A DNA stretch of 64,000 nucleotides from Haematococcus lacustris (taxonomy: Eukaryota > Chlorophyta > Chlorophyceae > Chlamydomonadales > Haematococcaceae), in the NCBI GenBank assembly GCA_030144725.1, contig JASKMD010000004.1, forward strand, positions 476,828-540,827, in the 5' to 3' direction. The notes beneath the pieces are model-generated. The model made no database searches. It saw only the letters and a program-made list of their open reading frames with translations, and was not told the DNA's origin. This document shows positions 1 through 11,293 of the stretch, in pieces (position 1 is the stretch's first letter; each line of letters opens with the position of its first letter). Position numbers and translations under genes: made by a program.

Positions 1-830
1 TGATGTGAGACCATGCCATGGCTGCCATACCGTGCCATGCTATGGTCGATAAAGCAACCGTGCAGATGAATAGGAACTACAGGTCACACCCTGCTTTTTT
101 CCATCCTGAAACATGCTTGTATAGGCTATTCAAGCCACATGCATCATGCGCCCTGCACATCTGTGCCCTGCTCACCAACTACGCTCCTTTTAAGAAGTGG
201 GGCACTGATAACAGATGGTTTGAATGCAATGACGGTGTGGTCAAGGCCTGCCAGGATGTCATCACACATAAGGGAGGGTACAGCACCTGGTGGCCGCACC
301 TAATACAGCCACATGGTTCGAGCGCACTTATGTTTCCACTGCCCTGTGCCCTCACCTACACCCTGTACCAAGAAGTTGAGCAAGGGGCAAGCTCAAAGGA
401 TGGAGGTGGGTCAGCAGGTCCTCAGCTTCCAGACACTGCACCTAGTGCCATCACTGTCTCATCTCTCCTGAGTGTGACAAATGGCCCTGTACCCTGCCCT
501 CCCTTCCCAACCCCTCCCGCTGACACCAGGCCATGTTGGCCGCCATTTGAATACCACCCTGCCTTAGACATGCCGGGCTAGAGTTGCAGCTGTTGGGAAG
601 CTGAGAGAGTGAGTAAAAAGTGAGTCGAGAGTGAGTCGGAAAGCTGCAGTAGACATGCTGTGTGGCCACCCCTGAGCCCGCTACCCATCCTGCTCCCACG
701 CTGCCCCTGGCTGCTGACTACAAGCTGTTGACTACACGCAGCTCTTATTTCTCCTGCCTCTGTCACCCTAGGATATGTATACCTGCATGTGGAACTGGCT
801 ATGCATGCATGACACGAACTTGGTGGCTAC
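1..830. other. No recognisable gene
   Basis: An open frame runs at 18-581 on the plus strand (187 codons). Its product matches no family I recognise and has no clear domain, signal or membrane segment. The stretch is the 3' flank of the minus-strand TRAIP-like gene. No exon-like pieces with good splice sites stand out. I treat the open frame as probably fortuitous. Confidence 0.4.
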
Positions 831-3800
831 TCATGTGGAAGACATGCGCAAGAAGCTGGAAATCTTGGCCTGACCACTGCCGCCCGCACCTCCCCCTGCA
901 GCGCCCGGCTTCATCTTTTTAGCAGCTGGCTGGCTGGCTACGTGCGGCGGCAAGTGCTGCAGGATGCGAACAGTGCCACCCATGCCATTAGGCCCTTGCC
1001 TAATCAGGCTCCCGCTTTGGTAACCTGAGGCTCCAGCCTGCAGGCACAGCAGGCACAGCATGCAGCAGGCGCAGCTGGCAAGGCATGTGCTTCATCAAGC
1101 CCTGGTCGCAAGCAACGTGGCAGTGAGATGCTGACAGCACAGTGGCCTCACACAGGTCACACTACAAGACAGCACTCCCAATGAGGCTCACGAGGCGGGT
1201 AACTACACTGTGTAATCTTAGTGTGAACGAACAAACAAATGTGTGAATGGGCTCGCTAGGGAAACATAGCATTTGCCCACTGCCCCCTGCTGCCCTGCCT
1301 CCCCTGCTGCTGTCCAGCTGCCCCGCCTGCCCTGTTGCCTGTCTGACCTGCTGCCCAGGTCCACGCATGAAGGAACGGGGCGCGGCCTGGGCCCCCGCTC
1401 CCATGCCGGCAGAAACTGCCACCACGCCACACAGCTCATCACCACCCAGAGGGCTGTTGCCGGCGGCTGAGGACCAGCGCTTCACACAGCACAACAGGAG
1501 CAGGAAGGGGGGATGAGGCCCATGGCAGGAAGCAGCATAAGGCCCATGGCCATGCCAGACATGTTACTTCCAAGCCACGCAGGAGTGAGAGTAGGAGGTT
1601 AAGGTGTGAGACTGTGAATGAGGCCCAGCCAGCACAGCAAGCACAGTCAGGCAAGGTGTGGGGTGGTGGCACTCAAGGCGCCCGACAGCGTGCATTGGCT
1701 CAACCCCTCCCTCCCTCCCCTCCCTTACCTGCCACTGCCCTACCTTCCCTCCTTCTTCATCCCCTGCCACTGTGCTACCCTCCCTTCCCTCCCTTCCCTC
1801 CCTTCTTCTCCCTCCCCTGCCACTACCTCCCTACCTTCCCTTCCCCTCCCTTTCAGCAACCTGCCTACCTCATCGCTGCAGGCCCCTGCTCTCCTGGACC
1901 CCTCAGTGGACACCCGGCCCAGCAGGGAGTTGGGCTGCAGCCCTGACCCGGCGGCTGTGCCCCGCTTGCCCAGCACCCCAGCCTGGGTGCCTGCACCCTG
2001 GCCAGGCCTGCGGCCCCCCTGCTGCAGTCCAGGAGGGGGTGGCTGACCTGGGGTGTTGCCTGCTTGCTGCCCTGCTGCTGCAGCAGGAGCAGCCGTGCGG
2101 AACAGCCCCATGCTGCCAGGGATCTGAGGAGGAAGGTCATCCCAGCAATCAGACTCGAGCTCTACCACGTCCTCTTCCGCCGCCGCTTCCTGCTGCTGGC
2201 CTGAGCCCTGAAGCGTGCCTAACTTGCCTGCTGCTGCTGCTGCTGCTGTGTCAGCCAGGGGGGAGGAGGTGTGCCCCTGGGCCTGTCCCCTGCCCCCTGC
2301 TGAGACTGATGCCGGGGGGGTGGGCAGGGGGGTGAGGGAGACGGGTGGGGTGCCTTGGCTGTTGGCGACAGCAGGGTCGGCTTGCCTGTGCTGCAGCATC
2401 ACCTCTTGAAGCCGACCCTGAGGGCATGAGAAGCGGTATAACCACCATCATCCTTGGCAGCGCCAGCAGCAGCAGCAGCAGCAGAGGCAGCAGCAGTGGG
2501 GTGAAGGAGGGAGGGCGAGGCAAGACATGACAGAAGCTGTGACACACTTGTGCAACCCATATGCACACAGCATCACCACCACATGGTGCTTGCCAGTGTG
2601 CTACACTGCCAGCGTGGCTGGAACGCAAGAAGAGAAGAAGGCGACTCCAGTGGAGCCAGCATGCTATAAGGGAGGAGCTGAAGCCTGCAGTGCGGAGCCA
2701 GCGTGCCATAAGGGAAGCCTGGAGTGCGGCCTGCTCCCACTGCGACGCAGGGAGTCAGAGCCTCACCCGGTCATGCTGAAAGGTTCGCTGAATGTGGGGC
2801 ACGCCATGCCTCATGGGCTGTGGCACATGCCTAAAACTGTAGGCCAGCCAAGCCACTGGCACGGATGAGCCAGGACCTGGCACGCCCAGGCAGACTCAAC
2901 CTGGCACGCCCATGCTGGCTCCCATGCTGAGCCCCAAGCATGCTGAGCCTCATGCTGACCATGGGTAGAGCACAAGACGAGGGAGGGCGGAGGCAGGACG
3001 GCGAATGAGCTCACAAAGTTGCACCACCCATGCTGACTCCCATGCGGCATGTTGCGTGCTGTGGTGCATGCAGCCTGTGACGTGTGACCTGCCAGCTGCC
3101 CTCACCTCCATAGCGGTCAGCTCCAAGCGGCACCGGTCATTCTCCTGCCTCAGCCTGACCTGCTCCTGCTCAGCCGCCCGCTTCATGTCGGCAGCAGCGC
3201 TCTTCAGCACTTGCAGCTCCTGCAAGCACAGGGCAGAGCTGGTGCCCTCCTTCAAGCCCAGCTGCTACACAGTCACACACAGCAGCCCAGGCAGAGCAGC
3301 CCAGGCAGAGCAGCCCAGGCAGAGCAGCCCAGGCAGAGCAGCCCAGGCAGAGCAGCTGCAATGTCATGATGACCACACCGTACTGGCCAACCTCCAGCAT
3401 GTTCCAGTGCTATGAGCATTTAAATTGCCGGTGCCCATGCTGCTGGTGGCTGCACCCATCTCCCCAGAGCCCATGCCTTACATACCCTTGCCCTCATACT
3501 GGACTACGTCGCACTGGGCCCCTGGTGATGCCACCCCGCTGCCTCCCACTCAGCTGTCAGGACCCACCTCCTGCAGCCTCTCTTCTCTAACATCAGCCCC
3601 AGCCCCAAAGCCCATGCCTAGTGTCTTGGACCTACCACCCTCGCTCCCTGCTCCCCTCCCCTGCATCCGCTCTCCCCTCCCCTCCCTCGCCCCCGGCTCA
3701 CCCCTCCCCTCCCTCACCCCCGCTCGCCCCTCCCCTCCCTTGCTCCCTCCCTCCCCTCTACCCCCCTCACCTCCTGGTGCCGCCTTCTAAGCGCCTCAGA

Positions 3801-6642
3801 GCGCTGCTGCACCGCCTGCACCTCCCTGGTGCGCTCCACCAGCAGCTCGGCCAGGGCCGACTCCTGGACAGCAACACCACCATATCCACCACGTCTACCA
3901 GCAGCAGCTGCAGCACTGCAGATCCTGAGCCAACAACAGCAGTGCTAGATGCAAGCCAGCAGCAGCATTGCCAGATGCTAGCCAGCAGCATCAGCAGCAA
4001 TTCCAACTCTGAGCTAGCAACTGCGGTGCAAGGGCTGAGCCAGGAGCGGCAGTGCCAGTACCGAAAAAAGGTTTAAGCACCATTTTGAACTTGAGGTGCA
4101 GGGTTCAAACCCTGTCAACCCCAACAATCATCATGGGTAGCAGGTGGGCTTACTCAGCCCCAAAGCAGGCCTTGCCCTTTGGTGGTGATGCGGGGCATGA
4201 GCCAGGCCTGCCTACAGCTAGCATGGTGCTTGGCAGTCAGGCTGGCCTAGGCTGCAGATTGCTCTCTCACCGCCAGGCCGTCCAGCACCTCCTCCCCTGC
4301 TTGGGTGCACAGCAGGCGCTGAATGTCCTTACGCGACATTTGGGGGTTGATGCGTACCTGAGGGCAGCAGCAGCATCAGGAGCAGCAGCAGCAGCACCAT
4401 CAGAAGCTGCAGCAGCAGCAGCAAGGGTTGCCGCAGAGGTCAGGGCAGGAGGTTAGGCTGCTCATGTCGGGGGTGGCTGCAGTAGTGAAGCGCAGCAGCA
4501 GTGGGATCTGAGGGTCGCTCCATCCAGGGTAGGTGGTGGGAGTAGGCCATGCTATAGGCATAAGCTCCCTCCCTGAATGGATGGAGCTTAGCTAGAGTCT
4601 TCTTCGTCTTCTCTGAGGGCTGCGCAGCTCAAGCCCTGACATCAGCTCTGCGTGTCGCCTGCCTCGCTCCCACCTGCTGCTGGTTCAGCTTGAACTGCAT
4701 GCTGCGCAAGCTTGTCTCCAGCTTGGACATCCGCCCTTGCAGCTCGCTCTGCAGTGCCACATACGTCACAGTCTCTCACAAGGTGGTCGCATGAGCCCCA
4801 CTCCAGGCATTGTGGCACCAGACATTCACACGCACTTGCGGTGTCACACCATTTTATTGTTCTCACACCATTCACACTATTCATAGCAAAGTAGTAAACA
4901 GGGCTGTACTACATGGATGCGCTGGTGTTGATGGGGTTGATGACCGCAGGGCGCAGGCCAGGAGGCATGCAGGGGTTGCAGCACCTCCCTTGCACCATCA
5001 CCCTCGTACTGAACCTCAGCCAGGGCAACCCTTGGGGTTTAGGGTTAGGGGATGGTGGGTGGGGTAGGGGTTGAGGACTGGGGCTGGGGTCAGGGATCAG
5101 GGCTAACCCTAACCCTCTCAGTCCCTCACCCTGATCCATGAGCTAGGTCAAAGCTGCACCCCTGCCTGCACCCCTGCCCGCACCCCTGCCAGACGGACCC
5201 TCTGCCAGACGGACTCTCTGCCTGACTGAGTCTTATTCGTGGAGGTGTCTGCCACTACCTTTTCCTTGGACAGCTGCTGCACGCTGTTGACGTGCTGCTT
5301 GCGCTCCTGGGCCAGCTCCGTCTGCACCTGGCCCAGCTCAGCCGTGAGCTTCTGGATGCTGCAGCAGCACAGCCAGCAGCCGCAGCCAGGCCAGGTGACC
5401 AGGCGGGAGGCAGAAGGGGCTACAGCAGACTGCTGCCTGCTGGACTACCAGGCTGGCAGCACTGCCACTGCTACTAAGCTGGCAGCACTGCCACTGCTAC
5501 TAAGCTGGCAGCACTGCTACTGTCACTGCTACTAAGCTGACAGCACTGCCACTCAACTGCTAAGTGCAGGGTTACACCAAGGCTGTGGTGCAAGGGGTGG
5601 GTTCCCTCCACAAAGCACCTGGCATCACTATCAACACCACCAGTAGTACCAGCACCATGGTGTCACAGCATCTGGTCGTTTGCATTGCTGACCTCGGCCA
5701 GCTGGCCTCACATCCTGGCATGGCACTAGGCCCACAGCATAGCGACGCATGCACCATGCCATGGGCTGGCAGCTGCTGTGTTTGATACAGGTTGGGCGGG
5801 GAGTGTTCCAGGCCATGGCCAGTATGACCCATGCGCACAGAGAATGGTTTCCCTTCACCCCTCCCCAGCTTCTGAATGGCTGCTCGCACACAAACTCCTT
5901 CACCCACTCCCTAAACTTACGTGCCTTGCAGCACTGCCAGCTGCAGCACCGCCTCCGACTTGTCTGCCCGGTACTTGGCCACCTTGGCGTCCTGCTGCTT
6001 GCACTGAGCCTCATGGTCTGCTATGCTGCACTGTGCCTTGATCAGGCTCTGCTGCAGCTCCAGCGCATGCGCACGCTGCGACAAAAAGTAAACAGCCCCA
6101 AACCCAGCCATGCACCCATAACTGGACCACTTGGATAGCTTATAGCCAGAGTCCACAGCGGCAGCTGCTTGAGAGTGGCATCAAGGGGCGTAAGGAGCAT
6201 GTCGACTTGGACAGCAGGTATGTGATGTCAAGTTTGTGGCTTGTACCTCTCTCCGTAGCAGGTCCCTGAACTTTTCAATGCGCTCGTCATTTGATGGAGC
6301 TTGGCTGCTGGCAAAGAGAGACCCTTGGTCTTGGTTAGTGAGAAATAGCTTGAGCCGTCGTGCTTTTGACTTTTTCTTCAGTTCAGGAGCAGGCTCCTGC
6401 CAGGGGTGTACTGTTTGGGTGGATTACACGAACTGCTGGCATCAAAAGCAGCATTGCCCAGCAGAGGCCGCTGCATTCACCCTGCAGCTGGGGCAGCAAG
6501 GGGCAGTCTTGCCCTCCGCCCATCGCTCCAAGCACTCCTCATGTGCAACATGTCCACAAGCTAATGCGAGCCAGTCTGCGTCCTTGGGCCCCTCCCCGCA
6601 GAAACACTCTGCAACACCAACGTACTCCGCGCTCTGCGCCAT
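831..6642 (-). CDS. TRAIP: TRAIP-like RING and coiled-coil E3 ubiquitin ligase, ~10 exons
   Basis: TRAIP is a nuclear replication-stress ubiquitin ligase with an N-terminal RING, coiled coils and a C-terminal PCNA-binding motif. Exon 1 (6642-6482, donor after 6481) encodes a RING with CGHVAHEECLERW and CCPSC. Later exons, with phases that match, are 6396-6247, 6075-5921, 5358-5259, 4748-4674, 4357-4271, 3863-3771 and 3219-3106. They encode charged heptad-like coiled coil. A longer low-complexity exon at about 2400-1869 contains the acidic, SIM-like EEDVVELESDCWDD. The last exon (about 1041-831) has a GPNGMGGTVRIL stretch, like TRAIP C-termini, and ends with the PIP-box-like QAKISSFL. Odd point: the first zinc pair reads CFC, one residue shorter than the usual C-x2-C. 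Exon boundaries between 3106 and 1041 are less certain, and an exon may be missed. The domain order supports TRAIP over a generic RING protein. Confidence 0.72.
3281..3350. repeat. 14-bp tandem repeat in an intron
   Basis: Five consecutive copies of AGCAGCCCAGGCAG. They lie just upstream, in gene orientation, of the 3219-3106 exon of the TRAIP-like gene. No coding role is apparent. Confidence 0.9.
5036..5118. repeat. Telomere-like inverted tract in an intron
   Basis: The tract contains GGGTTTAGGGTTAGGGG on the left and GGCTAACCCTAACCC on the right, about 45 bases apart, so it could fold into a hairpin. It is intronic in the TRAIP-like gene. It may be a relic of telomeric repeat insertion or chance in G-rich sequence. 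Confidence 0.4.
5453..5552. repeat. 26-27-bp intronic tandem repeat
   Basis: About three imperfect copies of CTGGCAGCACTGCCACTGCT followed by ACTAAG, in the intron next to the 5358-5259 exon of the TRAIP-like gene. Confidence 0.8.
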
Positions 6643-7012
6643 TTCACACCACGGGGTCTACGCAGGATGCAGCATTTGTGCTTACGACATGCCTCTACAT
6701 CTTGCTTGTGCCAGCAACGGTGCGACCCTGCGTCCACAATGTCCGGTCAAAATTGATACAAAAGTGAGGGCTGGGACTCGACCAGGCATCCTGCATCTTG
6801 CCAGCGTTGCGCGGATCCGATCCAGCATGTCGACAATGACACTGCGCCCCCCCGCTCATCGCCCCGCTGTCCGCCATGGTCAGAGTCGTTCCCCACATTT
6901 GCTGCCGCTCACCTGGCTCGGCGTGCGAGTGTGTAGATGCTTAGCCGACAAGTAGGTATGCCGGCATGGCCCGCGCAATTCGAGCAGAGCACCTGAGTTG
7001 ACGGCTCGAGTC
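6643..7012. promoter_or_regulatory. Shared upstream region of two divergent genes
   Basis: This 370-bp stretch separates the start of the minus-strand TRAIP-like gene (6642) from the proposed start of the plus-strand methyltransferase-like gene (7013). No TATA box or other named element is evident. Bidirectional promoter activity is inferred only from the head-to-head layout. Confidence 0.4.
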
Positions 7013-10000
7013 ATGACTTCAGCTGTAACCTCTTGCCGCAGGCACACCAGCACGGGGCCCACAGGTCATAGTGCATCAACGCCTGCATCTGGTGGAGCTG
7101 GAGCAGAAGAGGCAGAGAGGTTCAGCCCAGCCCCAGAAAGCCTTCCTACCCTGACACCAGAAGCTTCTGCCCCGGAGCCTTTACACGTAACTCCAGCCCC
7201 ATTTGTGACTCCAGCTCTTGATGCGGAGCCAGCTGCCTCAGACGTCAAGGAGCCAGAAGCTGTGGCTGTGCTAATAGAGCCAATTGCAGCGCAGGCAGAG
7301 GCAGACTCTGAGGGTCATAGTCCCGCAGAGCCATCGCCTGAAGCCGCTGCTGCTCCCCCTGCTGCCCCCCCTGCTGGCCTACTCCCTCTGAGCTTGTGGC
7401 TGCAGTCATAGCTTCCTCTCCTGCTGCTCTGTCCCCGAGCCTAAGCACCGCAGCCCAGGCCGCTGCACCTCCAGCAGGACCCACAGCTGAGGAGATGGTG
7501 ACTGCAAGCATCACACCCGTTGCCCCTACCGTGGAGATAGCAGCAGAGCAGGACAAGACAGGGGCTGATGAGGCTGCAGCTGGCAAGGCAGGGGCTGATG
7601 AGGCTGCAGCTGGCAAGGCAGGGGCTGAAGAGGCTGCAGCTGGCAAGGCAGGGGCTGAAGAGGCTGCAGCTGGCAAGGCAGGGGCAGAAAAGGCAGGGGC
7701 TGAAAAGGCAGAGGCTGGGGCTGAAGATGCAGAGGCAGGGGTGGACAAGCCAGGAGCTACAGTGCAGTCACATCCCATCAACGTGGATGAGTACTTCGCT
7801 GCCGGGGTAAGCAGACAGCTGCCAGGACCTCCCACGCAGGTCAGCCCAGCGCCTGCCAGCCACATCTGGCAGCAAACACCAGCCAACCCTGGTTGAGGTG
7901 CAATGAGCCATGCTGTATAGTAGCAGCAGCATGTCACATTGTCTTGAGCCTGGCATCACACTTATTGATAACATGCTGGTCTGAGTTCCCTGCCGCTTGC
8001 AGGAGCTGGTGACGGAGCTACAGAGTGGTGTGGGCAGTCGCAAGGAGGGCTGGTTCATTGCACAGGTTGAGCTGCCCCTCCAGCTGCTGGCCCCTCCCTA
8101 ACCACACCCCTCCCTCCCGCAATGCTGCAGTCATGCCTGTTGTGGCCACAATGATTGGATGCTGCAGCCATGTCACCCATCCCCTCTACCTCCCAGCCCC
8201 CCTAGCACCTCTAGCCTCTAGCACCCAGCCCCTTCAGCTCATGACAGGCACAGCCTGTGTTGAGGTGGGCCAGATGCCACCACCTGTGTAAAGTGGCAGG
8301 GTGGCAGCAGGGCAAGCACTTCGCATTGGATTGACCGTCTATGCTGCCAGCCCAGCCCCAGACGCAGCGTCAGGTGGCTACTTGTGCCATGTAGTTTGGG
8401 AGCAAACCGTTTTCATGCTGAGTACCATGTGCTATTGCTGTGAAAGGGCTGGCTGGCAGTGGTGCTGGTGGTGGTGGGAGCAATGTCATGGGCAGCCCCA
8501 TCCTCAGGTCCTGGCTGCAGCCCAGCCATCAGCCGGCATAATGACACGCACTTGCGGCTCCCTGCAGCTCCTCCCTGCAGCTAGGGTACATACTGCATGC
8601 CACCAAACACACAGCCTCCTGACGTAGGACCCTGCCCAGCGTGCTCCAACACACCTCCCTCCATGGCCCTCCCTACCTTAGATGCTGCTGCCTTTGTCCC
8701 TGATGACTTGCCACCCCTGCCCTTGCCGCCCTGGCCCTTGCTGCCCCTGCCCTTGCTTCAAGCGCAGTGCTGTCCTGCCTGTCTTGCTGCCCATGTTCTT
8801 GCCTTGAGTGCAGTGCCACCCTGCCTGTCTTGCCCTGTGCAGTTGGGAGTCGTCATTCTGATTGCCACCCAGCCCTTCAAGCTGCAGGTGAGGCCTGGCT
8901 GGCAGGGCCGGCTGCCCACCCACACCAGCAAGCAGGTGTAGGGGTGTAGAGTAAAAGGCAAAGTGCGACCACAGCCTTAGGATCAGCCCTGCCCACCTCA
9001 GTGCTTTTGTTTGCATGTGCAGATCCTGCCTGCCTGCCCTATAGTGCCTGTAGGGGTGCCTGAGAAGTCTGAAGTGCCTCAGAGTGTGTAGTGCCTTAAG
9101 TGCTGGAAGGGAGTGACTGTAGTGCCTGTACTTCCTGTAGTCCCACTGATGAGGGCAGTGCTTCACCAAGGAGCACTGACAGGGTCAGCAGCTTGTAATG
9201 GTGGGCTCATCAGCTGCAGTTGTGCAAGCCTGCCATGCTCTGCCTGGGCTGTCATTCTCATCCTCATCATCCTCATCATACTGACATTGCATGGCATGAC
9301 ATGGGTCTGTGCCTGCAGGGTTTCCTGGATGTGGCGGGCGTGGTGCTGCTCACTGCAGGCCTGGTGTTCCTGTAGGTACCCTGCAGCAGCAGCGGCAGTG
9401 GCAGCAGCGGAAGCACCAGCACCACCAGCAGGGGCAACACCAGCAGTAGTGGCAGTGGCAGCAATGATGCTAGCACTGCCACCATTAGCATCACTGGAAT
9501 CCTATGGCAAGACCAGTGTCTGCGCTGCTGGTGGTATTATAGCTGCATCACTGCATCACCTCCCTCACTGATGGCATACCTAGCAAGGAGGACTGTCCAG
9601 GCACAACCCTGGCATTTACCTTCACATGGGCCACAGCTGCTGCCCCTGCACAGAATGATGATGATGCCGCTGCAGCTGCTGCTGCTGCCATCGCCACTGC
9701 TGTTGCTGCCACCGCCACTGCTGCCACCGCCACTGCTGCTGCTGCTGCTGCCACCGCCACTGCTGCCACCGCCACTGCTGCTGCCACTGCTGCTGCTGCC
9801 GCCCCCACCACTGCTGCCACCGCCACTGCTGCTGCCGCACAGGGTGTACTCGCTGCTGTCCCTGGGCCGCAACCTGTCACCCATGCCAGTGCCCCGAGCC
9901 CGTCACACCCTGGTCACATCTGGCATGTACGCCTTTGTACGCCACCCCATGTGAGTCACACGGGAGGGAGGGAGGCAGGGAGGTAAGGAGGGAGGGGAGG

Positions 10001-11096
10001 GAGGGGGAGGGTGCCTGGCGACATGGGGTACTGTTGCAGGCAAAGAGGCGGGACAAGTTGGTCAGCTGCAGTGGAGTTATCAGCACCACTTAGGTCCCCA
10101 GCCCAAGCAATGGAGAGCACCAAGCAGCATCAGGCAGCGTGTTGTGCTCAGAGAAAGATCAGTCCCCAGCTCAACCCCCCTAGGCATTCCAGGCAGAGTG
10201 AGGCCGCGTCATGAGCCTCGAGGGGCCCCGTACCTGCAGGGGCAGACGCAGTGTGGTCCTTTGCAATTGCTGAGTCAGCAGCACAACCATCAGAGACCGC
10301 CCAGGCAGCACCAGGCAGCGTCAAGTAGAGTCAGGCAGCGCCATGAGCCTGTAGGTGCCACATGTGCGTGTAGGCAGCATCAAGCAGCATGAGGCAGCGC
10401 CATGGGTCTATGGGGCCACCCACCTGCTGCTGGAGCTACAGCCTTACTGTGACAGGGACTGCTGCCACCTGTGTCCACCGCTGGCATGCACCCAGCTAAG
10501 CTGCTGCCTGGGCCTAGCTGCCTCAGCCTGACAACTGGTGTAGGGGTCCCTCCACACTTGCAATGAAGTTGGCCTTAGCCAGCTTGCAAAGAGGGTCATG
10601 TCCTGCAGGCGGGCCGCTGGGCACAACACAGGCTCCCAGCCCCCAGCTGCACTCAGGGTGGGGGTGCGAGGAGAGGCTGGATGGTTTGTCACTGGACAAT
10701 GCAACTGATGTCATTGCCCTGCCTCCTGCAGGTATGCTGGCCTGCTCATGTTTTGCATGGGCTTGACTATTCTCACACGGAGTGAGACACGCATCCTCCT
10801 AGTGCTGCTACTGTGGTGGATTTTGGAGCAGAAGGTGCGTCGGCAGCCCGCTTCTTGTTGCTGCTGCTGCTGCGCTTTCGTGACATGTCCCATGGGTCTC
10901 GTTTGGATGAATTAACCAGCAGGAGACGGCCACCGATGGCAGTGAAGCTCAGCGGCTACCTAGTGAGTTGAGAGACCCCATGGCATGTCTGTTATTGCAG
11001 AGCGTGGTCGAGGAGGTCGCTTTGCTGGAGCGGTACCCTGATGAGTACGCTGAGTACAAGGCCCGAGTGAAGAAGTTCATTCCATACATTTTTTGA
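7013..11096 (+). CDS. Membrane methyltransferase of the ICMT/phospholipid methyltransferase family, probably organelle-targeted
   Basis: Family members are multipass membrane enzymes that use S-adenosylmethionine to methylate prenylcysteine or lipid substrates. Traced exons are about 7396-7806, 8003-8065, 8843-8887, 9023-9049 (tentative), 9319-9371, 9843-9950, 10732-10834 and 11001-11096. The core shows hydrophobic segments (LGVVILIATQPF; GFLDVAGVVLLTAGLVFL), then LVTSGMYAFVRHPMYAGLL, the family's signature around RHPMY, then a hydrophobic helix and the C-terminal E-E-x-x-LLERYPDEYAEYKARV block. The N-terminus from 7013 is Ser/Thr/Arg-rich like a transit peptide, followed by a Pro/Ala/Glu-rich linker of over 200 residues. 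Between about 7370 and 7396 the frame changes next to a run of C, so an indel or a missed small intron is likely. Substrate cannot be told from sequence. Confidence 0.72.
7561..7680 (+). repeat. 30-bp coding tandem repeat
   Basis: Four 30-bp copies encode the decapeptide AGADEAAAGK or AGAEEAAAGK. They are followed by shorter GAEKA variants. They lie in the acidic linker of the methyltransferase-like gene. The 30-bp period keeps the frame. Confidence 0.9.
9660..9840. repeat. Intronic CTG/CCG triplet-rich tract
   Basis: The tract alternates CTG runs with CCACCGCCA blocks and sits in the intron directly before the 9843-9950 exon. It stays open in several frames on both strands, so the open frames seen there (9537-9884 minus and others) are composition artefacts. 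Confidence 0.85.
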
Positions 11097-11293
11097 TTTG
11101 ACTAGAGCGTTGACGCCACAATGGCTGTGATGGTATAAAGCGCTAAGGCCGTCAGCCAGTAGGCTAGTTGACCGCCTCAGCTTGTTGTCATGAGCCCGAG
11201 CATGCAGATATTTCCATAAGTCGTACTTGAGGTTGTGCAATTGTGTTGGGCAAGGTCTGTACCAGCAGGTCTTTTTGTGAGTGCCGGGTGGCG

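Noticed and set aside
18..581. 187-codon open frame as a gene
   Set aside because: No domain, no codon or homology support, and it lies in a host region where genes have short exons.
4095..4130. tRNA T-arm-like GGGTTCAAACCC
   Set aside because: Only one arm is present and it lies in an intron of the TRAIP-like gene.
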